Source of the DNA: Warburgia ugandensis
Taxonomy: Eukaryota; Streptophyta; Magnoliopsida; Canellales; Canellaceae
Length of the DNA: 64,000 nucleotides
Direction of reading: 5' to 3'
Assembly (NCBI GenBank): GCA_035236585.1
Contig: CP141136.1
Span: 30,650,949 to 30,714,948, forward strand
Shown piece by piece: positions 34,952-45,458 of the stretch. A model generated the notes under the pieces. It saw only the letters and a list, made by a program, of their open reading frames with translations, was not told where the DNA came from and did no database searches. The translations under genes and the position numbers were made by a program. Positions within the stretch are counted from its first letter, which is position 1. Every line of letters starts with the position of its first letter.

Positions 34952-35449
34952 CGTTCATAGGCATGAACATGACCTGCAAATACAATGTCAACCTTGTATT
35001 GCACGAGCCATGGCTCAAACACCACACACATGGTTTCCCCTTCCATATAGTGATAGTTGTAGCTGTTATACCATGGTGAATGCACAAGAAAAATTAACCA
35101 CGGGGTCTGATTCCTGTCAACTTTGGGTAGCTCCTGCTTAAGCCATTCATACTGGGGAGTGTATTTCCCTGCATTGTGAACGCAACACAGTCACTCTATG
35201 GACTGAGTGCACAATTAGTAGAAAAGAACTTTTAATAAGAATGAAAATGATCTAGTTGAGAACATAGTAGCAGTGTATATAGAGCGCATCCTTACCATAT
35301 GCTGAATATGAAGACAGGACAATGATGTGTGCTGAAGCTCGCTTGATGGAGTACCAAAATGGGTATGTGCTGTCAGATACTCGGTATGGTACAAGATAAC
35401 GGTGCCTATATGGCTTAAAAGGCACCCTTTCACCCTGCATGAAATTTAT

Positions 35450-37500
35450 CAACATCAATTTAAGTCACTCGAGAGCCAGTCAAAATCTCAAACGGGAGTT
35501 TGTGGCACAAATATTCCCAGTTCTGGAATACTAGGACTTAAAAGAAACCATTTGTATGCACTGTGACCTTTATGTTAAAACGGAGCAATGGAGAGCCATG
35601 GAGCAATTTGGTAAGCATTAATATGCACAACTGGTAGTAGTTGAGACTTACAGTTTATGAGAATCAATAACTTCTGGATCTGATACATATAGAATGAATG
35701 TATAATACCCTATGGTCTTTGAGAATCAGTTTGAAACAAGAAAACAGATGTCACAAAAGATTTTCAACCTGATCCAATATCTAACCTAGCTGAAGAGGCA
35801 CACCGGCATAGGGATGCTTCTTCTTGTCTGTTATTGGTGCTTTTGAATGCTAGCACTTGGTCTGTTCAGGAAGTCATGCCATTAAAAATGCATATCCAGA
35901 GTCCTGAAAGACAATTTAATTTGGGTGTTACATAATGAATGGGACAAGAGGTGATCTCAATGTAGACTTTAGGACTCTCCTTATATCTGTTAAACTAGGG
36001 AGCTTGAGACTAATGATCATCATCAAGGCCTTATCCCAATTAGGGTTCGGCCACCTGAATATTGTTCCTCCATTCCCCTCTATGAGGTGTCATGATCTTG
36101 AGACCACAACAGTTTGAATTGGATAGTGTTTTCATCCTTATATTTGAGTTCAAGATAAACAAAGATAAAGGAAGAAAGTTCCTTTTCTTCCTTGACTTGG
36201 GTATCTAACGAACATAGGATAAGTAAAGATCTTTAACAATATGAATTTTTTACATTGATAAGATATCTATGACATCTGATTATAGGCTGACTTTGCGTTT
36301 GCAGGATTGTGTTCCATGGTTTGTAATTTTTTCATCCTTATGGTTTCCATGGAGATTTGGTACTTGTCAGCTGGTTTTTGGTGAAATGAAATCCATGATG
36401 TTTCTATTCTTGTTGAAACCGAATTCATAATCTCAATTGGAAGATGTGCCAAAAATTCTTTACTGAGCTCCTATTAGCTTCATGTACATCTGAAAGCTCT
36501 TGACGACGAAAAGAGCATGAATTAAACTTCAGGTGAAGGAGTGAAAGGGGAAAATAAATACAACAATAGATCATCATTGATAAAGAGTTAAAAAATTATG
36601 ATTCCTGAGCTTGTTGTGTCACAAGGAAATATTATTTTGTAAGATTACTGACTCGGATGTTTGGTGCTACAATGACTATGCACAGATGAAACTGGGAGTT
36701 GAACTTTTTATGCTTGGGGTAAACATTAAACATTATACTGAGAAATATAATGGAGATATTAGGTGTTCATAATAAAAATGTATTAATGCTGCAAAAGACA
36801 AAATCCAGCAAAGCAATCTTGACCAATAGAGGCCATGGATCGTAAGTAAGCAATCCAAGGTGAAAGCTTACCAAAGGGATAAGTGGTTCACAAACTTGGT
36901 CGAGCAAAAGTGCAAAGGGGAAATGCAAGTCAGTGTCTCTTATTTTTTCCTCTTTTATTCTTTTGGAATTGCAATTGCTGGTTAATATCAAAGAATTTAA
37001 CCAGTTGAAAGGAGGTCAAAGGTTGTATTTGCAAGTCATTAATAGTTCTCTTAGCACAATTATTTGTAAAAGTGAGTTGATAAATGAATGCCAAACTAGA
37101 TTTACTCTAAGATAAAGTTGGAAAATGTAAAACAGCCAAGTGTTCAGATCACCAAAGTTGCTATTATGACTAGGACCTTAAAAGGGCCCATAATCATTCA
37201 GAACAAGCTTGTTTTGTGCAGCCTATGAAGCAGTTTATCATAACCAGCTTAAAAGCCCCCTTATGTGTAATTGGTCTCAACACGAGGGATTCATAAAGCT
37301 CAACCTCCAAAGTTATTGTTCTCAAGTATTGGCCAAATAGTGTGAACCAAATCATAAAGACTTTACACTTGACAATTTCAGCCAACTTTTACATGTCCTA
37401 TTAGGAAGCAAAACGCTAAATGACTATACAATGGAATGGATCATATAACTCTGCCAATGCTCGTCCTAAGCTCAAATGAAAAAGGAGGAGGGTCTTGCAT
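35450..37500. other. PAP-B intron 4, left of RTE-B; no gene
   Basis: No coding sequence. The stretch near 37060-37160 aligns by eye with PAP-C intron 4 near 48560-48670 (shared GTGAGTTGATAA, AAAATGTAAAA and ATCAC(C/T)AAAGTTGCTAT), which supports a tandem gene duplication including the introns. Confidence 0.6.
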
Positions 37501-37518
37501 CAAATGCCATCTGGCAAG

Positions 37519-37638
37519 GAAGAAGTTGAAGATCATTTTGATTTTGTTATTTTCTTCTTACTTGCAAATGAATATGCATTTGTATATTAGTTTGTAAGTA
37601 AGAAGAGAAGATAATGAAAATCATCTCCAGCTTCTTTA
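37519..37638. repeat. Hairpin at the 5' end of RTE-B
   Basis: Arms of about 55 bases (GAAGTTGAAGATCATTTTGA... and its imperfect complement ending ...CATCTCCAGCTTCTTT) around a short A/T-rich loop. The same hairpin, with its own changes, is at the 5' end of RTE-A (31721-31834). Confidence 0.85.
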
Positions 37639-37691
37639 AAGTATGGCAACCCTAATATGACATGAATCGAAAACTAACATTCCCTCAAGCT

Positions 37692-37890
37692 AGGGCATCC
37701 CCCATAAGCGATGCGTTGCATCGGATCCCCGATGAAGCGAAAAATGGGCAAGGGTTGCTAGGGCATTCTCTCAGAAACGATGTGCTACATTGGATCCTGG
37801 GTGTAATGGAAAATGAGCAAAGGCTACTAGAGCGTCCCCTCGGAAGCAACGCATTGCATCAGTACCCAGGTGCAGTAAGAAGTGGGCATG
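37692..37890. repeat. Three tandem 68-69 base leader repeats of RTE-B
   Basis: Units start at 37692, 37760 and 37829 with AGGGCATCCCC-like openings. They share GCGATGCGTTGCATCGGATC and AAAATGGGCAAGGGTTGCT phrases with scattered differences. A related but shorter set opens RTE-D (60350-60490). Confidence 0.85.
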
Positions 37891-40800
37891 GGTTCATGCC
37901 ATGGAGGTCGAGAAGTGTGCGAGTAAATAGGTAATCTCAAGAGCATAAGATTTGTATCGCTACATGGAATATAGGGACATTGGCAGGTAAGAGTTTGGAG
38001 TTGGTAGATATGATGAAACGTAGGAGAGTCAACATCGCTTATATCCAAGAAATCAAGTGGAAAGGGGCTAAGACTAGAGAAATCAATGAGTATAAACTCT
38101 AGTACGTAGGAAAGGACAATAAAAAAATGGCGTAAGAATAATAGTGGATAAAGAATTAAAGGATAAAGTTGTGGACGTTAAAAGAATCAATGATAGACTT
38201 ATAGTAATAAAACCTGTTCTAAGAGAGCAAATCATAAATGTTATAAGTGCATACGCACCACAAGTAGGATTAGAAGATATAATCAAGAAATAGTTTTGGT
38301 AGATATGGAAGGAGTCATGCAAGAAATTCCCAACACTGAGGGGATAGTTATAGGAGCAGACTTAAATGGTCATGTAGGAAAAGAAAAGGAAGGATATGAT
38401 AGGATACATTGAGAGTATGGTATAGGAGAAAGAATGAGAGGGGGAAACTATCCTTGATTTTGCTTTGGCATATAACCTGGCCATTGCAAATACATTCTTC
38501 AAGAAAAGGGATGAATACTTAATAACTTCTAAAAGTGGACTCCATAAAAGCCAAATAGACTTTTTCCTACTTAGGAATACGAAAGATCAATGTGTAAGGA
38601 TTGTAAGGTGATACCTGGTGAGAGTATAACCTCACAACATAAGTTCATGGTTATGGATATTTATATTAAAAGATGGAAGAAAGGAAATGAACTTAATAAG
38701 TATTCAAAAACTAAGTGGTGGAACTTAAAAGGAGAGAAAATAACCTCATTTACAAATAAGTTGGTGGTAGAAGGAAACTAGAACCATGAAATAGAAGTAA
38801 ACACCATGTGGACTAATATGGATGAGTCCATTAAGAAAGTGGCAAAAGATGTCTTAGGAGTACCTAAAAGTAAAAGATAATTAGTAAAGGAAACATAGTG
38901 GTGGAGTGAAATAGTGCAAAAACTTATTAAAGAAAAACGGGTGTGTTTGTAGAAGACTAAAAATAATGAAAACTATGAACGATATAAGAATGCTAAAAAG
39001 GATTCCAAGAGAATAGTAAGTGGGGCTAAACTTAAGGCATATGATGACCTCTATGGTATACTAAGATCAAGAGAAGGTGAGAAAGATGTGTTTAAGTTTG
39101 CAAAAATAAGAGAACAGAAAGGTAAGGACTTAAACCAAGTTAGGTACATTAGAAGTGACGATCAAAGGGTACTAGTCAAAGATGATGAGATCAAACAAAG
39201 GTGGAAAAATTACTTTCAAAAATTGTTAAATGACAATGGCTCTGAGAATATAGGTATTGAAAATACTGTAAACCTAAATAACATTGGACATTATAGATAT
39301 GAATGTAGGATTAGAATACCTGAAATGAAAAAGGCCTTGAAAAAGATGAAATTAGAAAAGGCCATGGGCCCCGATGGTATACCAATAGAGGTTTGGAAGC
39401 ATATGGGAGATACTTAAGTAGTTTGGTTGACCAAGTTATTTAACAAGATTATAAAATCAAAGAAAATGCCAGATGAATGGAGGAAAAGCTTTATTGTACT
39501 AATTTATAAGAATAAAAGAGACATACAAAGCTACACTAATTATCGGGGGATCAAACTTATGAGCCACACTATGAAACGTTTTGAAAGAGTGATTGAGAAG
39601 AGACTACGACATGAAACAAGTGCATTGAAGAACCAGTTTGGTTTCATGCCTAGGAGATCTACCATGGCAGCTATTTTCTTACTAAGATAATTGATAGAGA
39701 AATATAAGGAGAGGAGGAAAGACCTCCACATGGTCTTTATTGACTTAGAGGAAGCTTATGATAGAGTCCTTAAGTTAATATAGAGGGTGTTGGGGTTTCG
39801 CGAGAGTATATAGACATAATTAAAGATATGTATGAGGGAGCGATAACAAATATTAAGACCACTAGTGATGAGACTGGTGATTTTTGTGTCACTACAGGAT
39901 TGCATCAAGGATTGGCATTGAGCTCATACCTTTCATATTGGTTATGGATGAGTTAACAAAACATTTGCACAAGGAGATTCCATAGTGCATGCTATTTGCA
40001 GATGAAATAGTCTTAATCGATAAGAGAAGGGAGGGCGTAAACACAAAGCTAGAGTTATAGAGAGAAGCATTAGAATGTAAAGGATTTAAAATGAGCTGAA
40101 CTAAGACAAAATATATGGAATGCAATTTTAGCAAAGAGAGGAGTAGGAGTGGAACACTAGTTAAGATTGATAACCAAGAAGTCCCCGTAAAAGACCACTT
40201 TCGGTACTTTGGATGAATGATTCATGAGAGTAGAAAGATTGAAGGGAGGTTACCCAAAGAATCCAAGCGGGTTGGAACAAATGGAGATGTGCATCTAGAG
40301 TTTTGTGTGACTGACAGGTGTCATTCAAACTAAAAGGAAAATTCTATACGATTGCCATACTGACCAGGCTCTTTGGATCAGAGTGTTGGGCAGTTAAGGA
40401 ACATTATGTTCATAGGATGAGCATTGTAGAAATGAGGACGTTGAGATGGATGAGTGGCAAGACAAGAAAGGATAGAATTAGGAATGAAGACATTAGAGGA
40501 AACTTAGGGGTAGCACAAATAGGTAACAAGATGAGGGAGATTAAACTTAGATGGTTTAGACATGTCCAAAGGAGACCCAAAATGGCACCAGCTAGGAGTG
40601 AGGCAATGCAAGTAGAAGGTTCTAAAAGGACAAGGGGGAGACCCAAAGGAACATGGATAGAAGTGGTGAGAAAAGACTTAAAAACTTTGGGACTAAATGA
40701 AGCAATGGTACTTCATAGAGAGGAATGGAGGAACAAAATTCATGTGGCCGACCCCTAATTGGGATAAGGTCTTGATGATGATGAATGGAATGGGATCATA

Positions 40801-41261
40801 TTCAAATATATCATGAGAATAAAGTTTGCAAAATGAAAATATCAGCTAACATATGAAGCAACATATTAAAAGAAACATATTACAGTCTGAGATAATGGAA
40901 TTGATTATGCTTTATTGAGTTCATCAGATGAGTCCAGATTTGGTGCTTACAATTTCAGGTGCGAAATCAATTTCATGATTCCCTGGAGTCCATATCCATG
41001 GTTGATATGCAGTACTTCTCTCGACAAACCTTCCCCACGCATCCCACCTAGCATTGTCGTGATTTGGGTAGTTATCTGCATAAGAAAGGTCGCCAACATA
41101 TAGTACTGTTTGTCCTTTAGTTGACTGGTAATGATTAAGTGTCCTATTTGAATCATAAGTCTGACCAAGATCCCCTGCACCCAACAAAATATGGTGAAAA
41201 TCAACAAGAAATCTGGCAACAATACACATGCAAACCACATCGATAATGTATAGAGGTAAGA

Positions 41262-41264
<3 letters not shown>

Positions 41265-41310
<46 letters not shown>
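41265..41310. repeat. (TA)n microsatellite
   Basis: About 23 AT units in the sequence between PAP-B exons 2 and 4. Confidence 0.95.
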
Positions 41311-41313
<3 letters not shown>

Positions 41314-41932
41314 CTTGATAAATAATTTGCCTTCAATATATTTATGACTGTCAAGTATTTCCCCTTCCATTTCAAGCCAAAAGCAACCAAGTCCAAAGAA
41401 ATGGCCTTCTTGTGCTAAGCAATGCTTGGAGAAAACTGCCTGTTAGCTTCTCAAGCAACATTACACCTTTCAATGCCATGTGGCCAAGCTGCTACATGTA
41501 ATATAATATAAGAACTGTCTTTAGAGAAAATTATTTCAAGTCAGCTTCTCTACTCTATATTCTTTGTCTTCCCATGATCCCAATCATTTTGGATATCAAT
41601 TCTTGTTAGCATAGATTCAAATTATATTTGATCTCTTCAACCACAATAAACTACATAGGTGGCATTTCACCCAATGCCACAGACTGAGTGAATGATAAAC
41701 CTATCTATGACCCCTCCACCCCATCCCCCCCTCCCTCTCCCTAAGCAATAAGAACGTGAAGATGCAAATGTAAGAAGTGTGAAGATGGGAATACCCACTC
41801 TAAATTGTTTCAAGATAAAGTAATTCAAAGACTAGCCCTCATATACTGAAACCCGGATCTATAAGCAATTTTAGAATTGGAAGGTCATATGAATGCTGAT
41901 GAAGCAGAATGTAATATCAAAAGAGAGCCTAC
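41311..41932. other. PAP-B intron sequence where exon 3 should be
   Basis: The left part matches PAP-C intron 3 (TTCCATTTCAAGCCAAAAGCAAC at about 41366 and 51382). The right part matches PAP-C intron 2 (AGATAA(A/G)GTAATTCAAA near 41813 and 55632). The exon 3 sequence that lies between these intron parts in PAP-C is absent. Confidence 0.65.
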
Positions 41933-42704
41933 CTTCAGCTTCTTAATGGTGCAGTGATGAATATAACCCGAAGTATAGTTGTAGAATTTAGAGGTGGTGA
42001 GAATACCCTCAGCTTGATACTTGCGATTGTTTTCTGCAGTCCAATACAACACTGTATTTGAACCAGGCTCATTCATAGTGACCCAGGAAACAATTACTCC
42101 CTTCCCCAGACGATCACCTTGGGTTATATGGACCTTAAAGATGCAATGAAGCAAACTGAATAGCATAAGTCTACAGATTCGATATCTCAAACCAATTAAT
42201 CAGCAAACTGCACTATCAACCACATTGAAGCAAACCATGTTTTCTCCTTTGTTTTTTCTTATGAACTAGATAACCCATGATCTCAAATTAATCTCAGCAA
42301 ATTCCATGATCTTAAATTTGTCTCAACAAACTTCAATGCCAGCCAGAGTGAGCAATCAGTTCAAAAAAAGAAAATAGGTAGTTTGGAAAATCATGTGGAA
42401 GAGCCAGAGAAATCAAGCACTACAAATCAATGGCTACAGATAGGTATCTGAGACATATACATTAGGACCAAAGGAATCACAAGAAACTGAAAGAGAAGAA
42501 GCTGAGACCTGTTGGGGTGCATTGTAGCCAGGGGGCACACGAAACACATCACCTTCCAGTGGCATATCAACACTCTTTTCAACTTGCCTGACAAAACTAC
42601 TAGTGATTCCTCCATAGCAGAGTGCAACAGATTGCAAGATCAAATACAGGACAATTGCCTTCACACTCGTCATCTTCCTTATTCTTTCAAGGAACTAAAA
42701 CCAG

Positions 42705-42745
42705 CTATTTAATTAGACTACCTCCTTGAATCAAGGGGAATATTC
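42705..42745 (-). promoter_or_regulatory. PAP-B core promoter: TATA-like box and PHR1-type site
   Basis: The minus strand has TTAAATAG (42712-42705), 32 bases before the ATG at 42673. GAATATTC (42738-42745) lies 25 bases further upstream and matches GNATATNC, the PHR1-binding P1BS motif. The intervening CCCCTTGATTCAA phrase is also in the PAP-C promoter. The TATA-like box is unusually close to the ATG, so the 5' leader would be very short or the true start lies elsewhere. Confidence 0.6.
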
Positions 42746-43757
42746 ACAGTATAAATGATGAAAAAATAGAAACATTTATCAGAGCCAGTTGAGACGGGAA
42801 CATAGAATTCATAAAGAAGGTAGTCCGGTTGACTTGAGACCGATTTTAACAATGAATAAATTACTTTCTCTTTTTTCTGTTTGAACAAAGGAACCTTCTT
42901 CTCATTTCTTTTATAGTAACAAAAGGGATAAAATAAGGGAAGTGTAACTGGAAAATGGCCCGATTTCCAAGCCTGTTATCTATGATTTGCAATGCTAAGT
43001 TGGCAGTGAATGGGGATATTGGAAATGGGATTCCTTTTCCAGGATATCGAGTTTGAATGGAAAGAGAAAATGAGCTCATGCAGGATGGGAAGTGTGAATC
43101 GGACGTATCGTCTTTTTTAATTTTGTTTCCGAATCTAAGCCCCAACAAATTAAATGAGGAAAAAAAAATGGGCATTGACTTTGGACTTTTGTAAGAAGAA
43201 TGAAGTCTCTTTCATCTTACTGGTAATATCTTTTATTTTATCTAACTTCTTTGGTTAGATGATTCTATTATCTAAAGATTTTTATTTATCATAGGCAGCT
43301 AGAAACTTTGTAAAAAACTGTTTATATTTAAAAATAAAAAATACCATCTTGTCACATGCATATCAGCATAATTTTTGTATTAAGAGACAAACAAAGCCAA
43401 AGTAATTAAATGAATTATTAGATCATTTATCAGCGCTTTGAATTACCGTTCCTTTATCTTATTCAAGGCATCGCGATGTACAAGAAAAGCGCCTTGTGTT
43501 TGTAGCCGTGAATTTAGACGCTTTAGACGGGGACAGTTTTGTATGACACGACGCTTTGGGTGCCCACCTATTTATTCCGTTGCGCCTCTGTTACTGGAAA
43601 AGTCAAAGGAATCCAACTAGCGTTGCTAGCGCTAGTCAGGAACATCATTGGGCATGCTCCAAAGCCATTTTCTGACGGATGAGTAGAGTGGGTGCGTGGT
43701 AAACAGTCAGGCATGTCCTTACCAGACCGAAGAAAATGATATCAGAGCCGTTAACCA
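42746..43757. other. PAP-B upstream region; no gene
   Basis: Short frames only. A GC-richer patch at 43435-43700 has no recognisable protein or RNA gene. Confidence 0.4.
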
Positions 43758-43935
43758 CAGGACAGCCTCAGGTGCATGAAGCTCCAGCATCTGCCGTGCC
43801 GGGTCCAGGGAAGGGAAGGACCACAAGGGTGAATGGTAGCTTTACTTTGTATTTTGTATGAGTGTTTCCATGCCTTGAACTCATGACTTAGAGTTCACAC
43901 AATGACTACTCTACCATTACACCAAGACTCCCCTT
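43758..43935 (-). mobile_element. Au-like SINE, copy 1
   Basis: The minus strand reads from a tRNA-like head (GGGGAGTCTTGGTGTAATGG near 43935) through a B-box-like GAGTTCAAGGC to the CTTCCCTGGACCCGGCA body and the GCACCTGAGGCTGTCC end. It is homologous over its whole length to the copy at 50479-50654 and more diverged than that one. Confidence 0.8.
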
Positions 43936-43939
43936 CATC

Positions 43940-45300
43940 AAAGCTGCTAGTCATGCCTAGTAAAATTCGAATTCCACCTACTCACTAATATTTTGGATTC
44001 AGAGTAGAATTCATGACAGGTAACTCTAGTGGATTTCACCTAGAGTGCATTCCATCAAAGGGTGGTTGAATCCGCCACAGGAAATTGGCTGCATCTTGAC
44101 AAATTGTCGATACGAGCATGCCAAAGACTACAAACTGCTTCAGAACATGGTTACATAATTCTTTGAATCTTATCCTTGATGTTTAATCCCCAGTTCATTG
44201 GAGTCAGGTTGAATCATCTCGAACTTAATAAGGAAAAGGTCAAAAAATAAAAGAAATTTTCATTTCTGATCATTTAATTTCATTCTAGGTAGCTAGATTT
44301 GTTGCAATATAATTCCATTTAGCATAGACATAGAAGACTTTACAAGAGATTTATGGAAAAGTGGGCATCAATTTGGGTGCTTCCACAGCAGCAGGCTTAT
44401 TGACAGCCTAGATTACTTTTCCTCCACTTTCACTTGTGATTCAACCTCTCTCATGTAAATCACAGCGATGTAGTTCTCAAAGCATTCAACTTAGACATTT
44501 ACATTTCTTGCAACGTGCTTCAATCGTTGCTGCAAACTTATCTCCCAAATCTAAACTTATCAAGGAGTCTCAATGTTAGCCAGAGCTTGAATGTTTACGC
44601 AAGGCATTTTTATCAGCCAAAATTTTTCTTCATCTTTTGTAGCAGAAACTCATTCAATTCCTCAGGAAAGACATGTATTATTTATATTACAACGTGTTGG
44701 ACATGATAAGTTTAACTAGGCCAGAGCAACCATAATCTGCAATTATCCATTTAAAGGGTATGTGGCCAATTAATGGGTCAAGCAGGTCCATCATACTAAT
44801 AGAGAGAGCACCATTTTTGTTAGTGTTGATGTGAAACGGGTGACAAAAATCTTTTGGTTTATGCATGATCCGTGAATGGATCCTATGAAAGTCACCCAAG
44901 CTTTGACCCTCAGTGTTTCTTCCTTTCTTTCAACGAAGGGAGTGAATAACGATTGAGGAAAGTGGAGAAAGATCATCTCAGAGAAGATAACTTTAACCGC
45001 TATGAAATAAAACAGATTGCATTTGTACTAGTAGTATACCCAACTGGGAGTAATCTCGATCAATTACAGTTTCGCCTTCATCACCAGAATTGAAAATTTA
45101 GTGACGATCAAGAACAACCACCGTGTGTATGTTTCTTTTTTCATAGGTGATGTTTAGTGCCATCAGTTGTTTGAAGATTAATGGCGTCTTGCACAACCAT
45201 CACTATGTTCTTTTCTTTCCCTGGCTTTGACCGCTGAGAGTAAGTGAAAGTTTTATATGCTTTGAGATATTGAGTGATAATAGTGGCACGGAATCAGGTA
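43940..45300. other. No gene seen between PAP-B and PAP-C
   Basis: Intergenic AT-rich sequence. Reading frames are short and without domains. The part next to 45459 is probably PAP-C 3' untranslated sequence. Confidence 0.45.
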
Positions 45301-45326
45301 ACATAAATGCATGGGTTTAAGGCACA

Positions 45327-45435
45327 TTTATTGCTCCTACAGTCCATATATGACACTTCTTCGGGATCACTGGCAAGCGACTTTAGGTATAGAAAAGGTA
45401 GCTTTTACCAGCAAGGAAGAGGATTGCTGTTTATT
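45327..45435 (-). terminator. Candidate polyadenylation signals of PAP-C
   Basis: AATAAA occurs twice on the minus strand after the stop codon at 45459: at 45435-45430 and at 45332-45327. The second, about 130 bases beyond the stop, is better placed. Confidence 0.4.
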
Positions 45436-45458
45436 GATGCCCAAACAAGAATTCAATA

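Larger units (their letters stand above)
37505..40785 (+). mobile_element. RTE-B, full-length RTE-clade LINE, broken
   Basis: About 3.3 kb, the usual length of plant RTE elements. In order: 5' hairpin (37519-37638), three tandem leader repeats (37692-37890), apurinic endonuclease (RSVRVNR, IATWN near 37960, EIKWKGA near 38050, IGADLNGHVG near 38350, SQIDFF near 38555), reverse transcriptase (KAMGPDGIPIEVWK near 39360, YRGIKLMSHTMK near 39543, NQFGFMPRRSTM near 39632, LHQG near 39900, MLFADE near 39990), and the C-terminal block ending VADP (40755). The 3' tail is GGGATAAGGTC(TTGATGATGATG). The catalytic FADD reads FADE. Several stops and frame changes interrupt the frame, which otherwise runs mostly in one phase from 38590 on. 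It sits in PAP-B intron 4, opposite in direction to the gene. Confidence 0.9.
34578..42673 (-). pseudogene. Purple acid phosphatase PAP-B, missing exons 3 and 7
   Basis: Tandem paralogue of PAP-C. Surviving exons on the minus strand, 5' to 3': exon 1 42673-42509 (signal peptide, [14 protein letters not shown] start), exon 2 42133-41933, exon 4 41174-40951 ([21 protein letters not shown]), exon 5 35434-35296, exon 6 35168-34948 ([17 protein letters not shown]), exon 8 34773-34578. Their lengths equal those of PAP-C (165, 201, 224, 139, 221) or nearly so (196 against 199), and splice sites are GT-AG. Exon 3 (112 bases) and exon 7 (122 bases) of PAP-C have no counterpart. Joining exon 2 to exon 4, or exon 6 to exon 8, breaks the frame, so no full enzyme can be made although all metal ligands remain. 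Intron 4 (5.5 kb) contains RTE-B in the opposite direction. Its promoter still carries a PHR1-type site, so it may be transcribed. Confidence 0.88.

Noticed and set aside
34578-42673. PAP-B as a functional second phosphatase gene
   Set aside because: Two of eight exons are absent and each absence breaks the frame, although the remaining exons look well kept.
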